A stretch of 64,000 bases of DNA from Ulva prolifera (taxonomy: Eukaryota > Chlorophyta > Ulvophyceae > Ulvales > Ulvaceae). This document shows, piece by piece, positions 51,716-62,146 of the stretch. Numbering within the stretch: the stretch's first letter is position 1; every line of letters starts with the position of its first letter. The DNA lies in NCBI GenBank assembly GCA_023078555.1, contig CM041196.1:1798001-1862000 (forward strand), given 5' to 3'. A program made the position numbers and the translations under genes. The notes below the pieces were generated by a model. It was not told where the DNA came from and made no database searches. It worked only from the letters and a program-made list of their open reading frames with translations.

Positions 51716-52943
51716 TTCCGTGTGGGTTGCTGGCGTTCATGTACTGCCAGATTGGCAGGTTGGCGTGAGGCGTATGCATTGTTTGTGCTGCTGACTGGAT
51801 TGACTGGAAGGCTAGAAGTACATGCAACGGATGCTTGAATACCCTCAGCCGGCATGGCTCTGCTTGACCGAGGATATACGCACTGTGAGAGTGTATGGCA
51901 GCTCGGACGCGGATTGAGTGGTCTTGTGTGCGTCGTGTTGAATATTATTATGCAAACGGCTGGCTACGAGTAACCACGACATGGTGCGCTTAAGAGCACT
52001 TCCGCAGTGCGATCTGTCAGCACTATGTGATGCTGCGCTGATGCAGATCTCTCATGCAGTTGGTCTCATACATGTGACTGCCAGGCGCCGACACCCATTC
52101 AGCACCATTGGTACCTCGATCTGCAGCTGTTGAGTCCGATCCACCAGACCTGCTTGTCACGTCAACCAGCTGCAGTGATAGTGCTAGTCTGTGGGTGCTT
52201 GCAGGCTGGACCTTGTCTTGCACACTCTAGCAACATCTCTGTTGTACACTTCCAATGCTTCGACGTGTGTGTACACATGCTGTATGCAGGGCATGCTCCG
52301 CTTCCCTTGCATCCCCTTTTTGCTCGCGCACACTCCGACGGAGCATGTCATTGATGCACCTGAAAGCCTGAAAAGCACGTCATCCTCGCAACAGTGTCCC
52401 CAGTGCATGCCGGTCTTGATCTCGAACAGACTGGGAACCTGGACACGCGAGTCAGGAATCGCAGAGGGGCACTGACGCAAAGGCGCTACTCAGAATGGCA
52501 AAAACGCGACGTTGGACTGCAATTAGCTCTATTATAACGGTCTCAGCTGGGGCTCATGTCAATCAACTGCATTGATCTGACGGCTATGCCAAGCCTTAGA
52601 CGCGTTACAGTAGACGTGCGCGATATGCTCGAGTGTAACGTGCACAAGATCCCTAGAGCGCTGTACGAAGAGGTGTTGTCCGAATCACTTGAACACTTCG
52701 GTTTGAGATTATCATGGCGGTCGCGTATGAAGCGCAGCTGCGTGCACTAGACCCGTGAAGCCACACTTTCGAATCTCTTTGACGATAGGATTGCAGCCTG
52801 CAGCTGAAAATCAACTCACGCCTATACGGCTATTCATTGCTCTACGTGTACATGTTCAGCCACAGCAAAATTGTATGCTTTGACGCTTGAGTTGGCACCG
52901 AAAGGGCAAGCGATCGCGAGCTGGCTTGCGCTTGGCGATATCC
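51716..52943. other. Gap upstream of the tandem gene family; conserved promoter block at its right end
   Basis: About 52730-52943 aligns with the regions just upstream of the two paralogues (58150-58379 and 61950-62146), sharing GAAGCCACACTTTCGAAT-like and GTGACGATA-like words. A 64-codon ATG frame at 52556-52750 (RRVTVDVRDMLECNVHKIPR) is protein-like but unlinked. Confidence 0.4.
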
Positions 52944-55302
52944 ATGTTTTTGTGCGTGCGAGTCATCGATCAGGCGGGAGAAAGCTGTCTGTCGAATGAC
53001 TCTTGCATTACTGTCCGTGGTGAGGACACCTTCCGAAGTATATTCGACAGGCTTGAGAATTCAGCTGGGCTCATTGTTAAAAGACTGCAGCTGAAGGCCT
53101 GCGCTGACACACCCGATTCTGCTGCTATCAATGTACACGATATCACATCAAATGCGTCTAACATCGTCGAGTTCATTCGTGAAGCCCAGCGCTTCAATCC
53201 GTCCATCGGCACCTTCACTGTAACGAGACAAACAGGTGCCGACGATGCGGAAGCAGCAGCAGCCGCAACACCAGCGCCAGCAGCTGTACCACCAGAAGCA
53301 GCACCTGTTCATGCAGCAGCAGCATCGCTAGATGCAGCAGCAGCAGCACACGCTGTGTCCAATTTAGCGTCAGCAGATGCATCAAGCGCAAGACTGTCAG
53401 AGCTCAGTGGCGCAGAAGCCACCCCAGCTGCGAATGCCCGAAGCATAGCCGCAGGGGGGTGTCAGACACCATTTGCTTCCGGGAGCCTGGACCTCGCTGG
53501 ACGCTACATCACTCAAGAGCGAGTCAAGCAGCTCTTTTGCAGCAGCGCACAGGCCACCAGTGCAGGGCAGCTTGCAGGCTTCCTCGTCGACAGGGGCTGC
53601 CTGTTCTGGGCCAAAGACTCCCAAGACCTCCAGGAGCTGATTTTCATGGCTCTCCACCGGGTGTTCTTCAGTGTGACACCTGAGATGAATGACATGATCG
53701 AGGAACGGGCATCCAAGGCGTTGTTGCGTGTACGCACAGTGCTTCAGGAGGCCTCCCCGTTGCTGGGCCTGCCTGCCGATGACCACGATGACACCAGGCG
53801 CCCTTCCACAAAGAATGTACTGGCGAACATTGCCAGCATAAGAGGCAACGAATCGATACTCAGGTGCGCCGTATCTGATATCTCGCGGCAGAGGTCGCAA
53901 TGAGCAACGAGGCGCTTGCCCTGACTCGTGTACGGCTTCCTCAGACACACAAACGTCTGCAGGGCTGTCGTTTGTTGGGCGAGGTCACAATCCCGGGGTC
54001 ACGTTGACCTGCATCTTCATCTCTTGACGGACTGGGTAATGATGCATTGCATCACTGCTGTGTTTCCCGCCTTGCCTAGAATGAGTAAGGCAGCACAGTC
54101 CGCATGACAGTCGAACTCACAGCAGTAGCGTGGCATGCCGTGCGTGCAGTGTTGGGTCGCTGTGCAGCATTTCCTGGGCTGCCAACCAGAAATTAGACCT
54201 GAATATTCGGAATTGTTACATCTGCCCGGGCCCGACGACCCAACACTGGTGCAGAGTGCTGGTGCGGGACGCGTGGCACCCGGTTCGCTGCATCCTCTCC
54301 GCCCTGGAGGACCTGCTGCTGATGGACGGATGGTGGACGCAAGAAGATGATGAGGACCCATACGTCGGTGAGGGCCATTTTATTCCGCCCTGCTACTCCG
54401 CCGCTCTACAAACACCGCAGCGCCACCAGCCGCTGCTGCGCGCGCTGCAGGCGGCCCCGGCGCCGCGGCCGTGGCGGGCGTGCGCCTCCCGCATCGTGCA
54501 GCTCTCCCCGGACTGGTACCTCGAGCATGAGCCGTGTGGCCCCGGGTATGAGAAGCAAATCCTGCTAGGGTGGATCAGCATCGAGAATCATCAGGTGCGG
54601 CACCAGCACCCTGCACATGCGGCACGCCGTACTCACCTACCAAGTCCGAGTTTTTCGTCGGCCGGGCGGAAGCTCTGCTGTGTTTTGCCACCGCTGTTTG
54701 CGGGGGCCCTGCCGTCACCGCCACAGATCCAGACGGGTGTTGCCGTGTCTGCCCTGGGACCAACCTTGGGGCGTCGTGGTGTGTCTCATGGAACCTGTCC
54801 AAACTTCCTGGAATAAAGTCTGGATGGCAGCCCCGAACATGCTGCAAGGCGACCCGATACCGGCTGGGACCGCTGACGCCGTAGCAGCTGCTGTGTGCAG
54901 GCGTACCTGCCGTTCCCAGTGGGATGGGTGGTGGTGCAGTCAGCGGAGTGGCTGCGGCAGGTGCGCTATTTCCTCTGGCAGCTGCCACAGGGGACCCCCG
55001 CGGAGCAGGACGCCGCGCACGAGGCCATGCGGCAGGCCCTCATCTCCGCCCTCCGCTCCGGCGCCACCCCCGCAGCCATCGGCACCCCCACCTTTGCCGC
55101 CCGCGCCGGAGCCTCGCAGCCTGCAGCTGAAGACTTGTTCATTGACGAGGGCTCGCCTGGAGCGGCTGCGCGAGGCAACAAGCGCGGCCCAGGCGGATCT
55201 GCTGCGGCGTGTGCGTCAGCAGGCGACGGGCGGGGGGACGGCATGGCAAAGCGGCCGCGGCAGTCGAACAGGGCCCTGCGGTCGAGCGTGCGGAGCAGCT
55301 GA
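52944..55302 (+). CDS. Tandem gene family, copy 1 (three exons, 553 residues, unknown function)
   Basis: Exons 52944-53863, 54255-54594 and 54901-55302 join in phase. The start ATG opens the conserved LCVRVIDQAGESCLS motif. Exon 1 encodes an N-terminal domain of about 100 residues (RLQLKACADTPDSAAINVHD, VEFIREAQRFNPSIGTFTVT), an Ala/Pro-rich linker coded by GCA/CAG runs, and a helical domain (LAGRYITQERVKQLF, VDRGCLFWAKDSQDLQELIF, LQEASPLLGLP). Exon 2 has RVLVRDAWHPVRCILSALED and LLRALQAAPAPRPWRACASR; exon 3 has LPFPVGWVVVQSAEWLRQVR, WQLPQG and a basic tail AKRPRQSNR that could be a nuclear localisation signal. No family is recognised. A MITE ends six bases before exon 2. TGTAA at 55372 is a fitting poly(A) signal. 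Confidence 0.7.
54144..54252 (+). mobile_element. 101-bp MITE inserted next to a splice acceptor
   Basis: The element (54148-54248) starts AGTGTTGGGTCGC and ends CGACGACCCAACACTG, 101 bp, same orientation as copy 1 at 6369-6469. GTGC lies on both sides. The paralogue at 63832, which lacks it, reads GCGTGCAGAGTGCTGG straight into exon 2, so the insertion point is within the acceptor sequence itself and the target duplication rebuilt GTGCAG. Confidence 0.8.
54764..54860 (-). mobile_element. Decayed MITE copy in intron 2 of copy 1
   Basis: About 97 bases, ending GGCAGCCCCGAACATGCTGC then AAGGCGACCC, align with the inverted MITE copies. The terminal repeats are eroded (TTGGGGCGTCG / GCGACCCGATA). 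Confidence 0.5.
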
Positions 55303-57139
55303 GGCCCCGGCGCTGCCGCGCTAGACATTGCATCTGTGCCGCGGCGATCGGGTGATCTGTGTCGATGTTTGTGTAATCCTGTCTCGTCCGGCGTTTATGT
55401 GGCCGGGATGGTCTCGCCGCCAGGGTGGCCGTAGTCGAAAAGAGTAGCCTCACCCAGGTAGTGTCTGCCGGGGTGCCGGGTGTGGACTCAGGGCGATGAT
55501 GCGCAGGATGTGTGTGGAGCCTGCGCCTGCCGCGGGGGCCATGAGGCAATGAGCTTCGCCGCCTCTACGCCGCGGTGCATCTTGAGTGTGGCTGCACGTT
55601 GAGCGTGCTCACCCCCTCGAGTGAGCGTGCTCACCCGAGTTGCGCCGTGGTGCGCCTGCACGTGTGGCGCTGTCCGTGCATGCAGTCGTGCGGTGCAAAA
55701 TTGTGGTGCAAAATTTGTTGAGTTGTGGTTGGGGAGTTGCGGACTTGGATTCCGTGAGGCGCGAAATGTGTTGAGCTGTGTTGAAGAGAATGCAGGAGGC
55801 CTTCGGCTTGTGGTGTCGAAGCGGCGGCGTTTCGGCGGCTGCAGGTGCTCCTGTTGAAAAGGCGTTCTGCAGGCTTGCAGCGAAGATGGGCGGAGCTGGC
55901 GCGGATTTGGTTGTGGTGAGGAGGTGAGCGCTGTCTGTGCCGTTACGCACATATGTAACACATAGCCTGCATACACACGGCGTGGGGTGGTGTTTGAGCA
56001 TGTCTGTGGTGGTGTCTGCCTTGTGGAGAGCTGACGCAAACACCGGGTTTCTGCATCCCTCTCCACGCTTGCATTGGCGATGACGCAGGCATTGCCAGGC
56101 CGCTGAGGCACGACCAGTGCAATGAATTTGAAATCTCACGTACTGATTACCAGGGCAGCGATGCACAGAGGTACTGCTGTTGAGGGCAGGCCATTGTTAA
56201 ATGCATTTATGAACACAGACCCAAAGGCCATCAGCTAGTCCGTGGTGCCTGGCCGCGAGATGAGAAAATCAAGCTAGGGAAGCCAGTGGCCGATGTTTAT
56301 CGCAACAAGGTGTCCACAGGGTTTTTCTTGGACGGTTTGGCTCCGGAGGCCTCCGGTGGAGCAGTCAATGCTCATTGGGCTGGAGGGTACACCGTAGCTG
56401 GTGAATGCATCACTAGCGAGCTTCGACCGGGGTAGGCCCGAGGTGTTGGCGACGGCAGCGCGTGAGGAAGATGCGGCATTGCAACGGCCTGAAGCTTGAC
56501 GCCTGCCTGGGAGCCGGCTGGTCGGTGGAGCCGGGGACGGTGCTCTGCGGCTAGAGGCGCACTGCACAAACTTGGGGAGGGGCGGTCTTGGCACATGCAG
56601 TGCCTTGGGCCATGATGAGGGCCAAGCTGGCATCACAAGTTCAGTGGGAATCCACGCTGGGGATTCCCAGGGCTGTACCGGAAACGAAAATGCATGGCAG
56701 GCGTGAAAATGATTCTTCAGCCATATATGTATACACAGGCAGTTCGGAGGTGCACCGCACCGCACCACACATGGCAGCCATCAGCCGGATCTTTCACACT
56801 TGACACTGAGGCGCTTTCCAGGCACGCCGATTAGGCACCCAGACAGGCTCGCATGCAGGTATGCGAGTGAGGGACCTCGTCAGGTACATGTAAAATGCTT
56901 GCACGGCAGGCTGATCTGCCCTCCTTACCCAGCAAGGAAGGATGTGTCCGTTGGTGGGCAGCTCTGGTAACATGAGTGATGCCGTGGTGATATGCAAGGA
57001 TGGCCTGCGGCTCGGGCTTCCAAGCGCTGTGCTGCACCGGGACTGAAGCTGGAAGAAGTGTTACGATGGGCTGCTGGCATTGCTGTGGTGTCGTTGACGC
57101 TGGCGGGGGGGGAAGGGGGGGTTACAACGTTACCCTCCT
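55303..57139. other. Intergenic gap between tandem gene copies
   Basis: TGTAA at 55372-55376 serves copy 1. GTGAGCGTGCTCACC is repeated at about 55596-55635. No other gene is supported, although the minus strand is open in places. Confidence 0.4.
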
Positions 57140-57710
57140 ATGTCAAGCCGCGTCATTGTGACTTCTGAAGCAGTGCGGTGGAACGCGGTCATGGCAACAG
57201 CAGTGCGTGTGATTGTGCCTAAGAATGAGCATGGCACTACAATGATGTGAACTAAGGACCGAGGCAGGCAGCACCAAAAGCGTTGCACGTCTGCAAGACC
57301 GCTCCGTGCGGGTGGCCCTGTCCTGGGTGATCTGATCATCAGCATGTTTGACGGCGAGTTGATGTTCAGTCAGTTGTGGTCATCAGCACTGGCTGCAGTG
57401 CAGTGTTGATGTGTTCGTCGACTACAACGCTTTGTGGCTTGCAGGATAGCTGATTCGCCAGTCGAGGACCCACATTCAGGAGCGACATGCACTGTGAATG
57501 ACATCAGGGATGCCAAGACACTATCTACTGTAAGAAAAGACCTCTGCCTTTGTGCCAGAGTCCGTACTGCTCCTGCAAGTCCTGTGCTCTGCTGTGCATA
57601 TGCCACCGTCGCCTTTGTCGGGTGCACCTTCGCTCTTGCAGTCACAATGCAGCTGTGAGCTGTCTTGACATTTGCAGCGTCCGAATACGTTGCCAGTTCA
57701 GCTGATGTAA
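57140..57710 (+). CDS. Small three-exon candidate gene (74 residues)
   Basis: Exons 57140-57246, 57445-57529 and 57678-57710 keep phase (2, 0). Exon 1 starts at ATG and reads SSRVIVTSEAVRWNAVMATA then VRVIVPKNEHGTTM. Exon 2, after a TGGCTTGCAG acceptor, reads IADSPVEDPHSGATCTVNDI and ends at a strong GTAAGA donor. Exon 3 follows a TTTGCAG acceptor and stops at TAA inside ATGTAAGG. No domain is recognised. More exons could exist on either side. Confidence 0.35.
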
Positions 57711-58379
57711 GGACAAAGCGCAGGTGCGCGGGGCCAACTCCCTCAGCTGTGTAACTTTCGCCCTCGTCGCAGCAAGGCATGTTCCAAAGGGATCGTGATT
57801 CACCCAGCTGCCGTGGTCAGCGAGCTACAAGCATGGACCGGCTAGATCCAGCTGAACGAACTGACTTGTCGTGGCACCAAACGGAAGGTTCAGATCGAGC
57901 TAGCTAGACCACCATCGCCCAGGCAGCGGAATCATTGCAGCCACTACTGTTGTTGGACTATGTTCGAGTATGCCGATGGTGGGGTGCTGACTTGATATCC
58001 TCGTGTGAGGACGCCTTCCCATGCAATCACGCACGGCACTAGAACATCGGGCCGTCGCCTGGAGTCTGAAGACATAGTCAAAATCACCTGCAGAAATGCT
58101 CTTACATGCTCGAATATTCGCACGGACCTTGATAATAGCGATCGTGTATGAAGCGCAGCGATAGCGCAGTGCAGCTTGCGCGTCCCGCAAAGCCACACTT
58201 TTGAATTCCTGTGACGATATGATGTCGCGTGCAGCTGAACACCGATCTACGCTAGTAACCGAACTGACATTTCTCACGTGAGTGTCAATGTTCAAACCCA
58301 GCACAACTGCATGGTTTGATGCCTGAGTGCGAACCGAAAGGGCGAGCGGTTGCGCCCTAGCTAGCGGTTGACGAGATCC
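57711..58379. other. Upstream region of tandem copy 2
   Basis: The right part (from about 58150) is related to the sequence upstream of copies 1 and 3. Nothing else is recognised. Confidence 0.4.
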
Positions 58380-61057
58380 ATGTATCTGTGCGTGCGAGTC
58401 ATCGATCAGACGGGGGTAAGTTGCCTATCGAGTGAATCTTGCATAGTCACTGTCTGGGACGAGGACAGTTTCCGAAGTATTCTTGACAGGCTTGAGATTC
58501 CAGCCGGGATTCTTGTGCAGCGACTGCAGCTGAAAGCCTGCGCTGAAACGCCAGATTCTGCTGCTACAAATGTACAAGATATCACATCAAATGTGTTTGG
58601 CATCGTCGAATTTATTCGTGAAGGCCAGCGATTCAATCCGTGCATCGGCACCTTCACTGTAACAAGACACACAGGTGCCGACGATGCGGAAGCAGCGGTA
58701 GCCGCAACACCAGCGCCAGCAGCAGCAGCAACAGCAGCAGTATTGCAATCAGTAGAAGAAGCAGTGCTAGCCACGCCAGCAGCTGTACCACCAGAAGCAG
58801 CACCTGTGCAGGCAGCAGCAGCATCACCAGCAGCATCGCCAGCAGCAGCAGCAATAGCAGACGATGGGTCTGGCTTGGCGTCAGGAGATGCATCAAGAAC
58901 AACACCGTCAGATCACAGTCGCGCGGCAGCTGCCGGAGCAGCAATCCCACCAACTATTGCCGCAGGGCAGCATCAGACCCCATGTGCCTCAGGGACATCA
59001 GACCTCGCTGGGCGCTACATTACACAAGAGCGGGTCAAGCAGCTATGTTTCAGCGAGGCACAAGTCACCAGTGCAGGTCAGCTTGCAGGCTTCCTCGTCG
59101 ACAGGGGCTGCCTGTTCCGGGCCACAGACTCCCAAGATCTCCAGGAGCTGATTTTCATGGCTCTCCATCGGGTATTCTTCAGTGTGACACCTACTGTGGA
59201 ACAGTATATCAAGGGCCGGGCCTCTGAGGCGTCGTTGCGTGTACGCACAGCGCTTCAGGAGGCCTCCCCGTTGCTGGGCCTGCCGGTTGATGACCAAAAT
59301 GACACAAGGCAAGCACTGGCTTGGCGCACCACGGAAGCATTGACCTACATCACCAGCATAGCAGGCAACGAAACATTGCTGAGGTGCGTTGTATTTGTTG
59401 CAGACTCGCCGCAGAGGTGGCAACAAGCATCAGGTCGCTGATCTCTCTGTAGTACTAATGTACTGGCCAGATGACTTCTTGCCGTGGTGACTGCTGAGAT
59501 CTGTTGTTCCAGACGCGGCAACTGCATGTAAGTAGATCAGGTTCTGCTTTGTAGCTGCCACTGCTGAATACTGGTGGCTGTGTGTTTCCGCATGCAGTTG
59601 ATGCTGCATGATTCTGAATCGTGCAGCACGTTTTCAGAATACCATTCCTTCAGGGCGGTTGCCTGCTGGGGCGAGGTCGGATCCCCTGTGCCGAGTTGCC
59701 CTCTCTATTTCGTCCCTGCGAGACATGATTGTGGGTTGCACCGCAACTGGGTTGGACTCTGAAATTGTGTAAACGCCTTGGCTGGAGTCAGCACGGCAGG
59801 GCAATTCGCATGAAGGGTCCGCATGAATTTTGAAGTGTGAACTGGAGCGGAAGGCACGTCGTGCTTGCAGAGTGCTGGTGCGGGATGCGTGGCACCCGAT
59901 TCGATGCATCCTCTCCGCCCTGAAGGATCTGCTGACAGACCGATCGCCCCCAGAACAAGACGAGGAGGAGCCGTACGTCAGCAAGGGCCGCACGGTGCCA
60001 CGCTGCTACTCCGCCGCTCTACAAACACCACAGCGCCACCAGCCGCTGCTGCGCGCGCTGCAGGCGGCCCCGGCGCCGCGGCCGTGGCGGGCGTGTGCCT
60101 CCCGCATCGTGCAGCTCTCCCGGGACTGGTACCTCGGGCCCACGCCGCACTGGTATGGACATGAGAAGGAAGTTCTGCTCGGGGTGCTCAGCTTTGACAG
60201 CCTCGAGGTATGGCACTGAGCTCAGTACTGCTTCTAAGCTCATGCAGCACGTGCATGGGCCGTGGTTCATTCAGCTGAGTTCTGCCTTAGTGCCATGCCA
60301 CACATGGTATGTTCTTCAGCTCAGATCTGCCCTAGTGCCGTGCAGCACTCATCCAGTGGGTGCGGGTCTTGCTGCATCGGCCCAGCTGAAGCTGTGCCAT
60401 GATCTGTCGCCACTGGTCACAGAGAGCAGCCCCGTCCTCACTACTGCAGCCCCAGGCGTGCAGTGCTGTAATCCCTCTAGCCACAGGCGGCCGGGGCCAG
60501 ATTCAGGTCGTCGGGCCACATCACACAGAACACTTGTTGATTATTGCTCAGGGGTAGATACCGCGTTGATTTGTGATCGCAGCCCTAGCAATGCTGCATC
60601 ACGAGTCAATGCTGGTCGGGCCCACTGACGCCGCAGCGTTCTTGCCGTGTAGGCGAACCTGCCCTTCCCGGTCGGGACAGTGGTGGTGCAATCGTCCGAG
60701 TGGCTGCGAAACGTGCGCTGGTACTTCTGGCAGCTGCCACAGGGGCCACGCGCAGAGCAGCTCGCCGCGCACAAGGCCATGCGGCAGACTCTCATCTCTG
60801 CGCTCGTGTCCGGTGCCTCCGCCGCCGCCATTGGCACCCCCGCCTTTGCCCACGAAGTGGCTGCCTCCCAGAATGCGGCCGAAAACTTGCTGATCAACGC
60901 AGACTCGCCCGGAGCGGCTCCACGTGGCAACAAGTGCGGCCCAGGCAGCCACGCTGGGGTCCAGGGTGTAGCTGCAGACACAGGACAGGGGATCGCCACG
61001 GCAAAGCGGCCGCGGCAGTCGAACAGGATCCGGCGCCCGAGTGTGCGCTGCAGCTGA
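58380..61057 (+). CDS. Tandem gene family, copy 2 (three exons, 581 residues)
   Basis: Exons 58380-59383, 59871-60207 and 60653-61057 have the same phases and splice positions as copy 1. Conserved blocks are LCVRVIDQTGVSCLSSESCI, VQRLQLKACAETPDSAATNV, TQERVKQLC, LVDRGCLFRATDSQDLQELI, FMALHRVFFSVTP, RVLVRDAWHPIRCILSALKD, PAPRPWRACASRIVQLSRDW, LPFPVGTVVVQSSEWLRNVR and AKRPRQSNR. The Ala-rich linker is longer than in copy 1, through extra GCA triplets. No MITE is present in intron 1. Its closeness to copy 1 shows recent tandem duplication. Function is unknown; a nuclear or cytosolic protein is likely because it has a basic tail and no signal peptide. Confidence 0.7.
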
Positions 61058-61500
61058 CACCCGGCCGCGCAGCACTGACGCTGTGTGCGGAATTTAGCGG
61101 TCTTGTGTTCTGATGGTAGGGATTCTTTTCTATTCGGGATTTTTTGTTGCACATGGGTGGGGTGATTGTACTTGCACGTGTACTTGCACGTCCAGCGAGG
61201 TGTTTGCGCCAGCTCTCCACAAGGCGTAACCCACCACAAACATGCTAAAAAATGAACGCACACCGTTTGTATACACGTTGAGTGTTACAGAGGTATGAAT
61301 GGCGAGGCAGCCTGCCTTGGTGTGACTTACCCCAGTCAACTGCCCAGTTGCGGATTGGATTAACGCCGTCCCTGGTTCTTTCGCTCCAAACTTCTACGAA
61401 GTTGGTGTCACCTGCCTTCCCACCGCTATTTGCAGAAGTTGTAATCCAGTGGGATAGTTTACACAGCCATGTGTTGTGGAGGGATCACGTCCAACAGCAC
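61058..61500. other. Gap after tandem copy 2, nothing recognised
   Basis: No exon is supported between the stop of copy 2 and the retroposon at 61501. Confidence 0.4.
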
Positions 61501-61684
61501 ACCCAAAGCGGCCTGTGCTTTGCGGTCTGCGGATCTGTGTCTTTTGCTGCGCCGGTGATGGGTTTTTCTTTTGGGCGTGGTGGGTTTCGCGTGCGTGGGT
61601 GTCTGTGTGTTTGCTTCGTCTGTTTGCTTCTTTCGCAGTGCTGCCCGCCTTGCTGCCTTTGTCCTTGTAACCCAAAGCGGCCTG
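61501..61684 (+). mobile_element. TGTAA-tailed retroposon family 1, strongly 5'-truncated, 15-bp target duplication
   Basis: ACCCAAAGCGGCCTG occurs at 61501-61515 and 61670-61684. The 154-base insert matches the last part of the copies at 12901 and 47064 (from GCGGTCTGCGGATCTGTGTC) and ends TTTGTCCTTGTAA. Confidence 0.85.
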
Positions 61685-61763
61685 CCCTGATGTGAGTCTG
61701 ATGTGCTACACTGAACTTGATTGTGGAAATCCCAATCTTGTATGCTCATTACACGTTGATCAG

Positions 61764-61807
61764 AGCCTACCTTGCTTGCTTTGTCCTTGTAACACACGGA
61801 TCAGTGA
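61764..61807 (+). mobile_element. Minimal family 1 retroposon insertion
   Basis: GATCAG flanks about 33 bases that are only the family 1 tail (CCTTGCTTGCTTTGTCCTTG then TAACACAC). It is sense-oriented, 80 bases after the longer insertion. The flanking repeat is short, so confidence is limited. Confidence 0.5.
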
Positions 61808-62146
61808 CTGAGCACTGACCCACTATGCCGTGGCCGTCGGCTGACTTGATTGACACGTCGATCACTCTGCAGGAAGGCTTGATCATGCTCGGAACAGCCT
61901 GTGGAGTTTCGCCATGGCGACTGCGTCTGGAGCCCTGCTGTAGAGCTTGCGCTTCACGTATAGCCACTGTTCGGAATTCTTGTGACGACAGGCAGCACGC
62001 CGCTGAAGACCGGCTCACGCTTGTCGTGTTGCTGATCCATCCACGAAATCGTAAATGCATGAGCGCAGCACAGTTCTCCACTATTGGATGTGTGATTCTG
62101 CACCGGAAGATCGCGAGGTAGCCAGAGCTTAAGCTTGCCGAGATCC

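Noticed and set aside
52944-53250. Crinkler-type or ubiquitin-like header domain in the tandem gene family
   Set aside because: The start is vaguely similar, but the defining header motifs (such as LFLAK) are missing, so no family name was assigned.
61082-61110. Third copy of the 45-bp fold-back (TTTAGCGGTC)
   Set aside because: Only seven bases of the loop match; there are no inverted arms and no flanking duplication.
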